A stretch of DNA of 64,000 nucleotides from REEB95 sp963810055 (GCA_963810055.1 CAWEME010000001.1:62001-126000); one strand, 5' to 3'. Positions 27,500-36,554 are shown, counted from the stretch's first letter. Notes: a model not told the origin generated them from the sequence alone. Made by a program: numbers and translations.

Positions 27500-28777
27500 T
27501 TATTGCCCCGCCGCTTTCTTGGCGTCGTAGGGGTAATGGAAGACGCCTGACTTGAATTCCGGCGGGTAGAGAATCACCTGCGTTCCCGCCCGGCGGAACT
27601 GGTCGATGTCGTTGCCTTTGACCCCCTGATATTGGACGAACAGAATGCGCGACTTCGCCCATTCGCCGTTGGGGGCGAACTTCACGTCGCCGACCACCGT
27701 CTTGAAGGTGTTGGCGTGGATGTATTGCCCGATCTTGTTTTGGTCGAGGCTGCCGACTTTGTTGACCGCTTCGCCCAGGATCTGCATCTCGGCATAGGCA
27801 AAGGGCGGCAGATAATAGCCCAGCGGATCGACGCCCGCGGCCGGCGCCTTCGCTTGGTAACGCTTGAGGAAATCCTCGGTGCCCGGGAATTTCATCGTCT
27901 TCTCCGGCACGTAGACGTCGTAGACGACAAGGCCGTTCAACAGCGGCCCGAGCTGCTGTTTGATGGGCGTGAAGGCGATGCCGATCATGCCGCCGCCGAA
28001 TATCTTGGCCTTGAGCCCGGCCTCGTTGGCCGCGCGCACGATGCCCACCGATTCGGGCGGGTAGGAGGCGGCATAGACGATGTCCGGCTTGGTCGCCTGG
28101 ACGGCGTGGATGATCGGTGAGAAATCGGCCGTATTGGGCGGATAGCTCTGGTCATAGACCACTTGCAATCCGAGTTGCTTCACCACCTCGCGGGCGCCGC
28201 CGATCACGTTTTGCGCGAATTCGGCATTGGCCGCGATCAAAGCCACGGTCTTGGGCTTCGGGTTCATGCTCATGGCGACTTGGAAGAAGCCGTAAGACGG
28301 CGCGATGGCGGTGTTCTCGCCATTGGGCAGGATCTGGAAATACTTGTCGTAGTTGAACGGGGCATTCACCGCGGTGCCGAACAGCGCCATGAACACCATG
28401 TTGTGCTGCATGGCGATCGGCATGGCCGGGGCGATCTGGCCGGTGGCGTAGGCTGAAATCAACAGGTCCACCTTATCCACATCCAAGAGCTTGGTGTAGA
28501 TCCCGGGCACATTGGAGGGCGTGCTCTGGTCGTCGTAATGAATCAGCTCGACCGGGCGGCCCAGCAAGCCGCCCTTGGCGTTGATATCGTCCCGCCACAT
28601 CTCGATCGCCAGCAACGACGGCTTGCCGCCGCCGGCGAGGCCACCGGTCTCGGACATACTGAAGCCGATCTTGATCGGTTCGGCCGCCAGCGAAACCGCG
28701 GGCAATGCCAAGACCGCGAAGGCGGCGACAACCCAACCCATCACCGCTAAACCCTGGCGGCGCTTATTGATATTCAT
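27500..28777 (-). CDS. ABC transporter substrate-binding protein, branched-chain amino acid (LivK) type
   Basis: 425 residues with a signal peptide ending PAVSLAAEP. The Peripla_BP_6 pattern is clear: IKIGFSMSETGGLAGGGK, INAKGGLLGRPVELIHYDDQSTPSNV, AFTPIKQQLGPLLNGL and a C-terminal GNDIDQFRRAGTQVILYPPEFKSG. It binds amino acids or other small amides/acids for a Liv-type importer, but no permease or ATPase gene is adjacent, so it must work with components encoded elsewhere. It is bounded by its own terminator and a 225-base upstream gap shared with the divergent NDUFA12 gene; I see no clear promoter in that gap. Confidence 0.88.
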   Translation of the reverse strand: MNINKRRQGLAVMGWVVAAFAVLALPAVSLAAEPIKIGFSMSETGGLAGGGKPSLLAIEMWRDDINAKGGLLGRPVELIHYDDQSTPSNVPGIYTKLLDVDKVDLLISAYATGQIAPAMPIAMQHNMVFMALFGTAVNAPFNYDKYFQILPNGENTAIAPSYGFFQVAMSMNPKPKTVALIAANAEFAQNVIGGAREVVKQLGLQVVYDQSYPPNTADFSPIIHAVQATKPDIVYAASYPPESVGIVRAANEAGLKAKIFGGGMIGIAFTPIKQQLGPLLNGLVVYDVYVPEKTMKFPGTEDFLKRYQAKAPAAGVDPLGYYLPPFAYAEMQILGEAVNKVGSLDQNKIGQYIHANTFKTVVGDVKFAPNGEWAKSRILFVQYQGVKGNDIDQFRRAGTQVILYPPEFKSGVFHYPYDAKKAAGQ

Positions 28778-29002
28778 GAATAACCCCTCCCTCGACTTTG
28801 CTGCTTATGTTGCTCGAAACCTTAATACATTACTCTCCCCTGCGCCAGGACGCGGTAGCCGTTCGCCGCCAGTTCCGCGCTTTGCGCCGGGTGGGCTGGT
28901 TCATGGCCCACTCATGCTTGCCGTCTGGACGGGGCTTGTGGGCAGTGCCATAGTCCGCCCCATTCGTCACGGACATCTGGGCGCGTCTTTGCCTCACGGC
29001 GC

Positions 29003-29380
29003 ATGAACATCGGCACCCTACTCTATACCTGGTTCAAAGGCGAACTCGTCGGCACCGATCAATTCGGCAACCGCTATTACCGCGAGCGCGGCCAGCGCGC
29101 CTTGAAGCGCGGCGGCGGGATCGAGAGCCGCGAGCGCCGCTGGGTGATGTATAACGGCGAGGTCGAGGCCTCGCGCGTGCCGCCGGAATGGCACGCCTGG
29201 CTGCATCACACCGTGGACGAGTTGCCGAAGGATGCCGGCCACCTCAAATATCCCTGGCAGAAAGAGCATCAGCCCAATCTGAGCGGCACGCCCGGAGCCT
29301 ATCGCCCGCCGGGTTCGCTCTTGAAAGGCGGCGCGCGCGAACATGCCAGCGGCGATTACGAGCCGTGGACGCCGGAATGA
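29003..29380 (+). CDS. NADH:ubiquinone oxidoreductase NDUFA12-family supernumerary subunit
   Basis: 125 residues. WFKGELVGTDQFGNRYYRE and RRWVMYNGEVEASRVPPEWHAWLHHTVDELP are the hallmark of the NDUFA12 (B17.2) family, the complex I accessory subunit shared by mitochondria and alphaproteobacteria. No N-terminal signal; it docks on the cytoplasmic arm near the iron-sulfur chain. The C-terminal part is basic and Gly/Pro-rich. It begins a rightward run with mlaD, a methyltransferase and DUF2155 genes, an order common in this class. Confidence 0.94.
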   Translation: MNIGTLLYTWFKGELVGTDQFGNRYYRERGQRALKRGGGIESRERRWVMYNGEVEASRVPPEWHAWLHHTVDELPKDAGHLKYPWQKEHQPNLSGTPGAYRPPGSLLKGGAREHASGDYEPWTPE

Positions 29381-29408
29381 AATTCTTGCCTCAAGGAGCG
29401 GAACTGCC

Positions 29409-29906
29409 ATGAGCCGCAATGTCGTCGAAACCGTCGTAGGCGCCGTCGTCCTGGTGGTCGCGGCCGTTTTCCTGTTCTTCGCCTATACCACTACCCAGGT
29501 GCATGCGGTGGGCGGCTATACGCTTTCGGCGCAATTCGACAAGGTCGATGGCTTGCGCGACGGCGGCGACGTCAGGATCAGCGGCATCAAGGTCGGCACC
29601 ATCCTGTCGCAGACGCTCGATCCCAAGACCTTCTTCGCCAACCTCACCATCAGCATGGACCCGGCGATCAAGCTGCCGGTGGATTCGGTCGCCACCATCA
29701 CCTCCTCGGGGTTGTTGGGCGATAAATTCCTTTCGATCGAGCCCGGCAACGAGGACCAGACCATCCCGCCGGGCGGTCGCATCACGCACACCCAATCGGG
29801 CATGAGCCTTAAATCGCTGATCGGCCAGATGATTTACGGCCAGGCGCAGCAGAAGAAGAGCGACAGCTCTTTGCCCACGCTCGCGCCTGCACCGAAAAAG
29901 CCATGA
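29409..29906 (+). CDS. mlaD: Phospholipid-transport protein MlaD (MCE domain)
   Basis: 165 residues starting MSRNVVETVVGAVVLVVAA, one N-terminal membrane helix and a single MCE domain (YTLSAQFDKVDGLRDGGDVRISGIKVGTIL, then ITSSGLLGDKFLSIEPG). MlaD hexamers in the periplasm move phospholipids between membranes with the MlaFEB ABC complex. The mlaE/mlaF genes are not adjacent. The tail is Lys/Ser/Pro-rich. Its stop overlaps the next start (ATGA). Confidence 0.92.
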   Translation: MSRNVVETVVGAVVLVVAAVFLFFAYTTTQVHAVGGYTLSAQFDKVDGLRDGGDVRISGIKVGTILSQTLDPKTFFANLTISMDPAIKLPVDSVATITSSGLLGDKFLSIEPGNEDQTIPPGGRITHTQSGMSLKSLIGQMIYGQAQQKKSDSSLPTLAPAPKKP

Positions 29907-30685
29907 CGCTGGCCCCGGGCGCGGGCATCGCCGAGCAGCGCTGGGATCCCGAACGCTATCGCCGCAACGCCGCTTTTGTCCCGGCCTTGGGCCAGGGCGT
30001 TGTGGAGTTGCTCGCCGCCAAGCTGGGCGAACGCATCCTCGATCTCGGCTGCGGCGACGGCACGCTGACCGCCACCCTGGCGGCAATATCCGAGGTCGTG
30101 GGCGTCGATGCGAGCGCCGAGCAGATCGCGGCGGCCAAGGCGCGCGGCCTCGACGCGCGCGTGCTGGACGGCAATCGTCTCCCCTTCGACCGAGAATTCG
30201 ACGCCGTGTTTTCGAACGCGGCGCTGCACTGGATGCGCGATCCCGACGCGGTGATCGACGGCGTGTGGCGCGCGCTTCGCCCCGGCGGGCGTTTTGTCGC
30301 CGAATGCGGCGGCGCGGGCAATGTCGCCCATGTCATCGACGCTTCGCTGACGGCGTTAAAGCGGCGTGGAATCGACGGCAGGACGGCCATCCCATGGTAT
30401 TTCCCTTCGCCCGATGAATATCGCGCCAAGCTTGAGGCGCGAGGATTCAAGATCGCCTCGATCGTGTCGTTCCCGCGCCCGACCGAGCTGCCGGGACGGC
30501 TGGGCGATTGGCTCGACACTTTCGCCGAGAACTTCCTGGCGTTGGTGCCGGAATCCCAACGCCAGGATTTCAAGGACGAGGTCGAAGACGCGCTGCGGCC
30601 GTTTCTCTTCAAGGATGGACTCTGGTCGGTTGATTACGTGCGGTTGCGCTTTGCCGCGTTGAAGCCGGCGGAGAGATCCCCATGA
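29903..30685 (+). CDS. Class I SAM-dependent methyltransferase
   Basis: 260 residues with motif I ILDLGCGDGTLTATLA, acidic motif II EVVGVDASAEQIA, and the post-motif FDAVFSNAALHWMRDPDAV and LRPGGRFVAECGG. This is like trans-aconitate methyltransferase (Tam) and ubiquinone/biotin-type methyltransferases; the substrate is undetermined. It overlaps mlaD by four bases and the following small gene by four bases, so it is translated as part of the operon. Confidence 0.85.
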   Translation: MTLAPGAGIAEQRWDPERYRRNAAFVPALGQGVVELLAAKLGERILDLGCGDGTLTATLAAISEVVGVDASAEQIAAAKARGLDARVLDGNRLPFDREFDAVFSNAALHWMRDPDAVIDGVWRALRPGGRFVAECGGAGNVAHVIDASLTALKRRGIDGRTAIPWYFPSPDEYRAKLEARGFKIASIVSFPRPTELPGRLGDWLDTFAENFLALVPESQRQDFKDEVEDALRPFLFKDGLWSVDYVRLRFAALKPAERSP

Positions 30686-30912
30686 GCAAGCTCAAGCTGC
30701 CCACCTGGCTTACGCCTGCGGGCGAGCCGGTTTCCTGTCTCGACAAGATCAAGGTGTTGAACGAAAACCTCGAGGAAATCCGTGACATGGCGCAGGACGC
30801 GCTCGAAGACGCGGTGCTGATGGGTTGCGACGAGACGCAATTCCGCAAGGTGCTGCGCGAGTTGGGCGAGGGGCTGACCAATCCCTACAAGAACAAGAAG
30901 GACAAGGCGTGA
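30682..30912 (+). CDS. Conserved small protein of unknown function
   Basis: 76 residues with no signal or membrane helix. It starts MSKLKLPTWLTPAGEPVSC and is then a predicted acidic helix (EEIRDMAQDALEDAVLMG) with two Cys and a basic tail KNKKDKA. The same small protein occurs in this position in many alphaproteobacteria (from general knowledge), but its role is unknown. The start overlaps the methyltransferase stop (ATGA) and its stop overlaps the DUF2155 start (GTGA). Confidence 0.8.
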   Translation: MSKLKLPTWLTPAGEPVSCLDKIKVLNENLEEIRDMAQDALEDAVLMGCDETQFRKVLRELGEGLTNPYKNKKDKA

Positions 30913-31337
30913 GGCGGATTGCAGTCCTGAGCTTGATGGCGCTGCTCGCGGCCGCGGGCGATGCTGGCGCCCAGGGAACCATGGTCCAGCTGCAAGGAAA
31001 CGTGGCGGTGCTGCAAGGCCTCGACAAGACCACGGCGCGGGTTTCGAAATTCGACGCGCCGATCGACAAGCCGGTGCATTTCGGCACCTTGGTGATTACC
31101 GTGCGCGCCTGCTACAAGCACCCTCCCGAGGAGAGGCCCGAGACCACGGCCTTTCTCGAGATCGACGAAACCCGGCCCAACGGCGCGGCCAACGAAACCA
31201 AGCGTGTCTTCAGCGGTTGGATGTTCGCCTCCTCGCCGGCGATCTCGGCGCTCGATAATCCGATCTACGACGTCAACGTGCTCGACTGCAAGATTCCGGC
31301 GACCTCCGCGCCGCCGAGCGGCCCGTCCGGGAAGTAG
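30909..31337 (+). CDS. DUF2155 family exported protein
   Basis: 142 residues when started at GTG 30909, which overlaps the preceding stop. Signal peptide (VRRIAVLSLMALLAAAGDAGAQG), then AVLQGLDKTTARVSKFDAPID, FGTLVITVRACYKHPPEERPET, VFSGWMFASSPAISALDNPIYDVNVLDC, the conserved blocks of DUF2155. Members are periplasmic and found near aat and accBC across alphaproteobacteria; function unknown. Its last 73 bases overlap the 3' end of aat on the other strand. Confidence 0.88.
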   Translation: MRRIAVLSLMALLAAAGDAGAQGTMVQLQGNVAVLQGLDKTTARVSKFDAPIDKPVHFGTLVITVRACYKHPPEERPETTAFLEIDETRPNGAANETKRVFSGWMFASSPAISALDNPIYDVNVLDCKIPATSAPPSGPSGK

Positions 31338-31918
31338 GCCGGAGTCTTGATCGCCTCGCCCAGGATGCGGTGATAGCGCGCGCGTGGAATCTCGATCGCG
31401 CCGAAACGCCGCAGATGTTCGGTGACGAACTGCACGTCCAGAAGCTTGTAGCCGCCTTTGCGCAGCAATGCGACCAGTGTCGCCAACGCCGCCTTGCTGG
31501 CATCGGTTTCGCGCGAGAACATGCTTTCACCGAAGAACGCGCCGCCCAGGCTGACGCCGTAAAGCCCGCCGGCGAGCCGGCCCTGGCGCCAGGCCTCGAT
31601 GCTATGCGCCTGGCCCCGCCGGTGCAGTTCGGAATAGAGCGCGACGATCTCGCGGTTGATCCAGGTTTGCGGACGATCGGGTGCGGCCTCGGCGCAGCCG
31701 CGGATCACGCCCTCGAAGTCGCGATCGATCTTGATCTCGAAAACCTCCCGCCGCAATGTCCGGGCCAGCCGCCGCGGCAGATGAAATTTGTCGAGCGGCA
31801 GCACGCCGCGGCGTTCGGGGTCGACCCAGAACAGCTCCGGATCCTCGGCCGTTTCCGCCATCGGGAAAATGCCGGCGGCATAGGCACGCAGCAGACTATC
31901 GGGAGTGAGCCCAGCCAT
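31265..31918 (-). CDS. aat: Leucyl/phenylalanyl-tRNA--protein transferase
   Basis: 217 residues; adds Leu or Phe to proteins with N-terminal Lys/Arg, creating N-degrons that ClpS (also in this window) recognises. Motifs: LLRAYAAGIFPMAE, FWVDPERRGVLPLD, HSIEAWRQGRLAGGLYGVSLGGAFFGESMFS with the conserved E-x-W and GE(S/C)MFS, and LDVQFVTEHLRRFGA. The 3' end overlaps DUF2155 by 73 bases, tail to tail. Last gene of the leftward aroQ-accB-accC-aat run. Confidence 0.95.
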   Translation of the reverse strand: MAGLTPDSLLRAYAAGIFPMAETAEDPELFWVDPERRGVLPLDKFHLPRRLARTLRREVFEIKIDRDFEGVIRGCAEAAPDRPQTWINREIVALYSELHRRGQAHSIEAWRQGRLAGGLYGVSLGGAFFGESMFSRETDASKAALATLVALLRKGGYKLLDVQFVTEHLRRFGAIEIPRARYHRILGEAIKTPAYFPDGPLGGAEVAGILQSSTLTS

Positions 31919-31984
31919 GGACGCCGATTAGAATGAATTTCTTCTTCCCCGTCACGCGTCCTGCGGAAAACGGGGATTTTCCGC

Positions 31985-33325
31985 CTAACCTAGGCGGTCG
32001 AAGGTCCTCTCGAACCAGCCGATATCATAGGCGCCGTTGATGAAATCCGGCGACGTCACCAGCCGCTGGTGCAGCGGAATGGTGGTTTCGATGCCGGTGA
32101 TGACGAATTCCTCGAGCGCGCGCCGAAGGCGCATCAGGCACTCATTGCGGCTGGTGCCGTGGATGATGAGCTTGGCGACCAGGCTGTCGTATTGCGGCGG
32201 CACGGTGTAGCCCTGGTAAAGCGCGCTGTCGACGCGCACACCGGGCCCGCCCGGCGCGTGATAGCGCAGAACGTCGCCGGGCGAAGGCGCGAAGCTCTGG
32301 GGGTTTTCGGCGTTGATGCGGCATTCGATGGCGTGGCCTTGGAGCGATATGTCCTCCTGGCGGTAGCCGAGCTTGGCGCCCGATGCGACGCGGATCTGCT
32401 CGCGCACGATGTCGATGCCGCTCACCACCTCGGAGATCGGGTGCTCGACCTGGAGCCGCGTGTTCATCTCGATGAAGAAGAATTCCCCGTCCTGGTATAG
32501 GAATTCGAGCGTGCCCGCGCTTTTATAGCCGAGCTTCTGCACGGCCGCGGCGGCGATGCGGCAGATGCGCTGGCGCTCTTCCTGGTTGATGCCGGGCGAG
32601 GGCGATTCCTCGAGCAGCTTCTGGTGCTTGCGCTGCATCGAACAGTCGCGTTCGCCGAGATGCACCACGCTGCCCTGGCCATCTCCTAAAATTTGCACCT
32701 CGATATGCCGCGGCTTGGCCAGGAAACGCTCGAGGTAAAGCGCGCCATTGCCGAAGAAGGTCTGGGCCTCGGCCTGGGCAATGGGAAACATCGCCTCCAG
32801 CGTCTTGACGTCCGGCGCCACGCGCATGCCGCGTCCGCCGCCGCCGCCCGCCGCCTTGATCAGAATCGGATAGCCCACCTTCTGCGCGGCCTCGCGCGCG
32901 GTCCCGATATCCGTCACCGCCGCCGAACCGGGCACCACCGGAATGCCGAGTTCCGTCGCGGCCTGCTTGGCCACCACTTTGTCGCCCATCATCCGGATAT
33001 GCTCGGGCGAAGGGCCGATGAAGACCAGGCCGTGCTCGGCGACGATCTGCGCGAAGTCGGCATTCTCCGAAAGGAAACCCAGCCCGGGATGGATGGCGTC
33101 CGCGCCGGTGATGGCAGCCGCCGAAAGGATCGCCGCCACGTTCAGGTAACTGTCGCGCGCCGGCGGCGGGCCGATGCACACGCTTTCGTCGGCCAGCCGC
33201 ACATGCATGGCGTTGGCATCGGCGGTTGAATGCACCGCCACGGTGCGGATGCCCATCTCGCGGCAGGCGCGGTGGATGCGCAACGCGATCTCGCCGCGGT
33301 TGGCGATCAGCACCTTCTCGAACAT
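31985..33325 (-). CDS. accC: Acetyl-CoA carboxylase, biotin carboxylase subunit
   Basis: 446 residues of ATP-grasp biotin carboxylase. Starts MFEKVLIANRGEIALRIHRACREMGI; AGGGGGRGMR is the ATP glycine loop; GERDCSMQRKHQKLLEESPS and FFIEMNTRLQVEHPISEVVSG hold the catalytic and Mg residues; the C-terminus ends with FERTFDRLG. It carboxylates biotin on AccB to begin fatty-acid synthesis. Ten bases from accB, so one operon. The biotin synthesis genes elsewhere in the window supply its cofactor. Confidence 0.97.
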   Translation of the reverse strand: MFEKVLIANRGEIALRIHRACREMGIRTVAVHSTADANAMHVRLADESVCIGPPPARDSYLNVAAILSAAAITGADAIHPGLGFLSENADFAQIVAEHGLVFIGPSPEHIRMMGDKVVAKQAATELGIPVVPGSAAVTDIGTAREAAQKVGYPILIKAAGGGGGRGMRVAPDVKTLEAMFPIAQAEAQTFFGNGALYLERFLAKPRHIEVQILGDGQGSVVHLGERDCSMQRKHQKLLEESPSPGINQEERQRICRIAAAAVQKLGYKSAGTLEFLYQDGEFFFIEMNTRLQVEHPISEVVSGIDIVREQIRVASGAKLGYRQEDISLQGHAIECRINAENPQSFAPSPGDVLRYHAPGGPGVRVDSALYQGYTVPPQYDSLVAKLIIHGTSRNECLMRLRRALEEFVITGIETTIPLHQRLVTSPDFINGAYDIGWFERTFDRLG

Positions 33326-33335
33326 GTGTGCCTGT

Positions 33336-33776
33336 CTACTCTAGAACCATCAACACTTGGCCGAACTCGACCGGTGTGCCGTCGGCAACCCGGATTTCGG
33401 CGACGCGGCCCGCGCGGGGCGCATGAATCTGATTCATCACCTTCATCGCCTCGATCACGAGCAACGCCTGGCCTTCGCGCACGCTGTCGCCCACCTTGAC
33501 GAAATGCGCCGCTCCCGGCTGCGGCGCGAGATAGGCTGTTCCGACCATCGGCGACTTGACCGCGCCAGCGGCTTCGGCCTGGGGCGCAGCGGCCGGTCCC
33601 GGCGCCGCGGGCGGCACCGACACCGTTACCGCCGTGGCCGCGTGGGGGTTGCGCGCCACGCGCACGCGCCGGTCGCCATGGGCGATCTCGATCTCGGAAA
33701 GTCCGGTCTCTTCCAAGAGCGCCGCTAGCGCGCGGATGAGATCGCCATCCACCATCGGGTCGTTCTGCTTGGTCAT
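33336..33776 (-). CDS. accB: Acetyl-CoA carboxylase biotin carboxyl carrier protein
   Basis: 146 residues: an N-terminal helix (IRALAALLEETGLSEIEIAHG), an Ala/Pro linker of about 30 residues, and a biotinyl domain with the modified lysine in VIEAMKVMNQ and the preceding VKVGDSVREGQALL. Four bases separate its start from the aroQ stop. Subunit length and domain order are normal for AccB. Confidence 0.96.
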   Translation of the reverse strand: MTKQNDPMVDGDLIRALAALLEETGLSEIEIAHGDRRVRVARNPHAATAVTVSVPPAAPGPAAAPQAEAAGAVKSPMVGTAYLAPQPGAAHFVKVGDSVREGQALLVIEAMKVMNQIHAPRAGRVAEIRVADGTPVEFGQVLMVLE

Positions 33777-33779
33777 GCG

Positions 33780-34238
33780 TTATTCGGTTCCGCTTTCGCC
33801 TTCGACGATGCGCGCGATGGCATCGAGCGCCAGGAGATAACCGTGCGCGCCGAGGCCGCAAATGACGCCGCGCGCCGCCTGGCTCACGAGCGAGTTGTGG
33901 CGGAACGGCTCACGGCGATGAATGTTCGAGATATGGACCTCGATCACCGGCAGATCCACCGCCTTGAGCGCGTCGAGCAGCGCGACCGACGTGGTCGTAT
34001 AACCGGCGGGATTGATGATGATGCCGTCGGCGTTTTCGCGCGCCTCCTGGATCCACTCGACCAGCTGGCCTTCATGGTTCGATTGGCGGAAATCCAGGCG
34101 GAGGTCGAGCACCGCGGCGCGCTCGAGACAGGCCTCCTCGATGTCGGCGAGCGTGTCGCGCCCATAGGTCGCCGGTTCGCGCACGCCCAACAGGTTCATA
34201 TTAGGTCCGTTCAGGACCAGAATGGTCGCGCCAGCCAC
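33780..34238 (-). CDS. aroQ: 3-dehydroquinate dehydratase, type II
   Basis: 152 residues; the third shikimate step. ILVLNGPNMNLLGVREPATYG carries the catalytic Arg and Tyr region, FRQSNHEGQLVEWIQEA and IINPAGYTTTSVALLDAL the Asn/His loops, and VIEVHISNIHRREPFRHNSLVS the catalytic His and substrate loop. First gene of the aroQ-accB-accC-aat run; a 135-base divergent gap separates it from the glycosyltransferase gene. Confidence 0.96.
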   Translation of the reverse strand: MAGATILVLNGPNMNLLGVREPATYGRDTLADIEEACLERAAVLDLRLDFRQSNHEGQLVEWIQEARENADGIIINPAGYTTTSVALLDALKAVDLPVIEVHISNIHRREPFRHNSLVSQAARGVICGLGAHGYLLALDAIARIVEGESGTE

Positions 34239-34325
34239 GTCCGGACTCCCCGAAATTCCTTGTTCCGAGAGAGGGTTATAGCATGGGAGGGGCTGCCCGC
34301 AAGCGCGCCCGGCCGTTTCACCGAT

Positions 34326-34347
34326 GTTAACCTGAATTGCCTAGGCT
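34326..34347 (+). promoter_or_regulatory. Recurring motif GTTAACC-N4-TTGCCTAGGCT (copy 2)
   Basis: Identical to the copy at 18260-18281 except for the four middle bases. The downstream end lies 26 bases before the glycosyltransferase ATG, so it could cover the promoter itself. Confidence 0.45.
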
Positions 34348-34373
34348 CTACCGCCTTGGACGGAAGGCGGGAC

Positions 34374-36053
34374 ATGGCTTTACCCTCTGCGATCGATGCC
34401 GGCTGGACGCGCGCCACGCGCGCGGCGGCGTTCATGCGCCTCGCCCGGCGCTGGGCGCCCTATGCCGTTTTGCTCGTGGCATCCGGAATCCTGCTTGCCA
34501 CCTCGCCGGTCGACGGCGATTTTTCCTGGAGCGATGCGCCGCGCCACGCGCTCAATGGCGCCTTCGTGAAGGATTTCATCGCCGCGCTGCCTTGGCGGCA
34601 TCCGGTCGCATGGGCCGAGAACTATTATCTGCAATATCCAGCGCTCTCGATCCTGTTCTATCCGCCGCTGTTCTATCTTTTCGAGGCCGTGTCCTATGCC
34701 GTCTTCGGAGTCAGCCATTTCACCGCCCAAGCGACGGTGGCGGCGTTCTACGCGTTCTTGGGTTTAGGGGTTTATCGTCTGGCGCGGCTGTGGCTGCCGC
34801 GTTTCACCGCGTTGGGTGCCGCGCTGATGTTGATGGGCGCGCCCGAAATCGCGTTGTGGGGGCGGCAGGTGATGCTCGACATTCCGGCCATGGCGTGGCT
34901 GGTCTGGGGCATCTGGGCTTGCGCCAAATTCATGCGCGCCGGCCGGGGCGCCGATCTTGCCTTCGGCGCGGCGATGCTGCTCGCGGCCCTTTACACCAAA
35001 TACGACGTGATCTTCATCGCCCCTGTGTTGATGCTGGCGCTCGTCGCTGCCCGAGGCGGAGCCATCTTACGCGACCGGCGCGTGTTGTGGACGGGATTGG
35101 CCGCCATGATCGGAGCACTGCCGGCGGTTTATCTCGCGCTCGAATTCGGCATGGCGAATTTCCAATCCGTCGACGATCTCGCCGGCGAGTTGCCGCGCTG
35201 GAGCCTGGCGGCCTGGGAATTCTATCCCGATCTGTTGCCGCAGATTCTCGGCTGGCCGGTGCTGGCGCTGGCGCTCGCGGGGGCGGGGCTGCTGCTCGCC
35301 GGCCGGCTGCCCGCGTTTAAATCTTCCGGCGCCGGCTTCTGGCCCGCCTGGCTGCTGCTGGGCTGGATCGTGCTCGGCTATGCTTTCTTCAGCGCCATCG
35401 CGGTGCGTGAGCCGCGGCATATCCTGACCGTCATGCCGCCTTTCGCCATCCTCGCGGCATCCGTGCTCGACCGCCTGTTACCGCGCCGGTCCGCCGGCCT
35501 GGCCGCCTGTCTTCTCGGCGTTGGCATGTTGGCCTGGAGCGTCTTCGAATGTCCCGTGCCGGTGGTTACGGGCTATCGGGAAATCGCCGATTACGTCGCC
35601 GGCCATGCGCCGCCAAACGGGGTGGTGTTGTTCTCCGGCTATCGCGACGGCAATTTCGTCTTCGATTTGCGCGCGCGCGAGGACCGGCGCGATATCTCGA
35701 CCCTGCGGGCGGATAAATTGCTGTTGCGCGTCGCGATCGAACGCCGCCGCGGCGTCGGCGACAGCGACTACAGCGAGGATGAAATCGCGCGCATGATCCG
35801 CGATCTCGGCGTCTCCCTGGTCGTCGCCCAGGACGGTTTCTGGGACGATCTGGCTGAGATGCGGCGTTTCGAGAATGTGCTGGCGCGGCCGGATTTCATC
35901 GCGGTCGCGCATTTCTCCATTGGCGGCACCATGGGGCGCATCGACAAATCCTTCACCGTCTACCGCCCGACTTATCCGGTCGAATCCCGGAAAATCAATC
36001 TCGGCATCGACATGCCGATCATCGGCGACAAGTTCCAGGGACAGATCCGGTAA
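34374..36053 (+). CDS. Glycosyltransferase family 39-like membrane protein (GT-C fold)
   Basis: 559 residues from ATG 34374. The upstream open frame is antisense to aroQ and not real. About ten membrane helices follow a first helix YAVLLVASGILLATSP; the first periplasmic loop carries an acidic DFSWSDAPRHALNGAF, the expected GT-C catalytic position, and YYLQYPALSILFYPPLFYL. The C-terminal ~150 residues are soluble (ADYVAGHAPPNGVVLFSGYRDG onward). Family members use polyprenyl-linked sugars (ArnT, PMT). Acceptor unknown; not in an obvious operon. Confidence 0.82.
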   Translation: MALPSAIDAGWTRATRAAAFMRLARRWAPYAVLLVASGILLATSPVDGDFSWSDAPRHALNGAFVKDFIAALPWRHPVAWAENYYLQYPALSILFYPPLFYLFEAVSYAVFGVSHFTAQATVAAFYAFLGLGVYRLARLWLPRFTALGAALMLMGAPEIALWGRQVMLDIPAMAWLVWGIWACAKFMRAGRGADLAFGAAMLLAALYTKYDVIFIAPVLMLALVAARGGAILRDRRVLWTGLAAMIGALPAVYLALEFGMANFQSVDDLAGELPRWSLAAWEFYPDLLPQILGWPVLALALAGAGLLLAGRLPAFKSSGAGFWPAWLLLGWIVLGYAFFSAIAVREPRHILTVMPPFAILAASVLDRLLPRRSAGLAACLLGVGMLAWSVFECPVPVVTGYREIADYVAGHAPPNGVVLFSGYRDGNFVFDLRAREDRRDISTLRADKLLLRVAIERRRGVGDSDYSEDEIARMIRDLGVSLVVAQDGFWDDLAEMRRFENVLARPDFIAVAHFSIGGTMGRIDKSFTVYRPTYPVESRKINLGIDMPIIGDKFQGQIR

Positions 36054-36062
36054 AAGCCGGGC

Positions 36063-36554
36063 TCAGTATTCCGCGGTATCGGCTTGCGGCATCGCGGCGC
36101 TGCGCGCCTCGAGCTTGGCGAAGGCGCGGTCGAGCGCGTGGCGCTCATCCGCGCTCAGGGTCTGCATGATGTCGTTTTCCACCGCGCGCACCAGCGGTAC
36201 GATCTGCTGATAGACGCCGGTGCCTTGCGGCGTCAGGTCGAGAATGGCGCGGCGGCGGTCGACGGGATCGATGCGGCGGGTGATATGGCCCGCCGTGGTC
36301 AGGCGCGCCACCGCCCTACTTACCCGCACCTTGTCCATCGCGGTGCGGTCGACGACGCTGTTGGCGCTCATCGCGCCGTAGCGGCCGAGCACCGCCAAGG
36401 TGCGCCACTCCGGCGCCGACAAGCGGAAGCGCCGCGTATAGACGCGGGCCACGGCGCGCGTCAGGCGGTTGCTCAATACCGAAAGCCGGAAGGGCAGGAA
36501 ATGCTCGATGGCAAAACCCGCGTCTTCGCCGGCCTGCTTGACAATTGGTTTCAT
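36063..36554 (-). CDS. MarR family transcriptional regulator
   Basis: 163 residues with a winged helix: TRAVARVYTRRFRLSAPEWRTLAVL, then SANSVVDRTAMDKVRVSRAVARL as the recognition helix and ITRRIDPVDRRRAILDLT as the wing (DxRxx). It is divergent from the maleylacetoacetate isomerase gene (110 bases) and probably controls it or an aromatic catabolic pathway, inferred from position. Two overlapping inverted repeats cover its start codon. Confidence 0.9.
   Translation of the reverse strand: MKPIVKQAGEDAGFAIEHFLPFRLSVLSNRLTRAVARVYTRRFRLSAPEWRTLAVLGRYGAMSANSVVDRTAMDKVRVSRAVARLTTAGHITRRIDPVDRRRAILDLTPQGTGVYQQIVPLVRAVENDIMQTLSADERHALDRAFAKLEARSAAMPQADTAEY

Noticed and set aside
31980..32000. A third copy of the GTTAACC/TTGCCTAGGCT motif near the accC stop
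   Set aside because: TAACCTAGGCGG shares only part of the motif and lies at a gene end.
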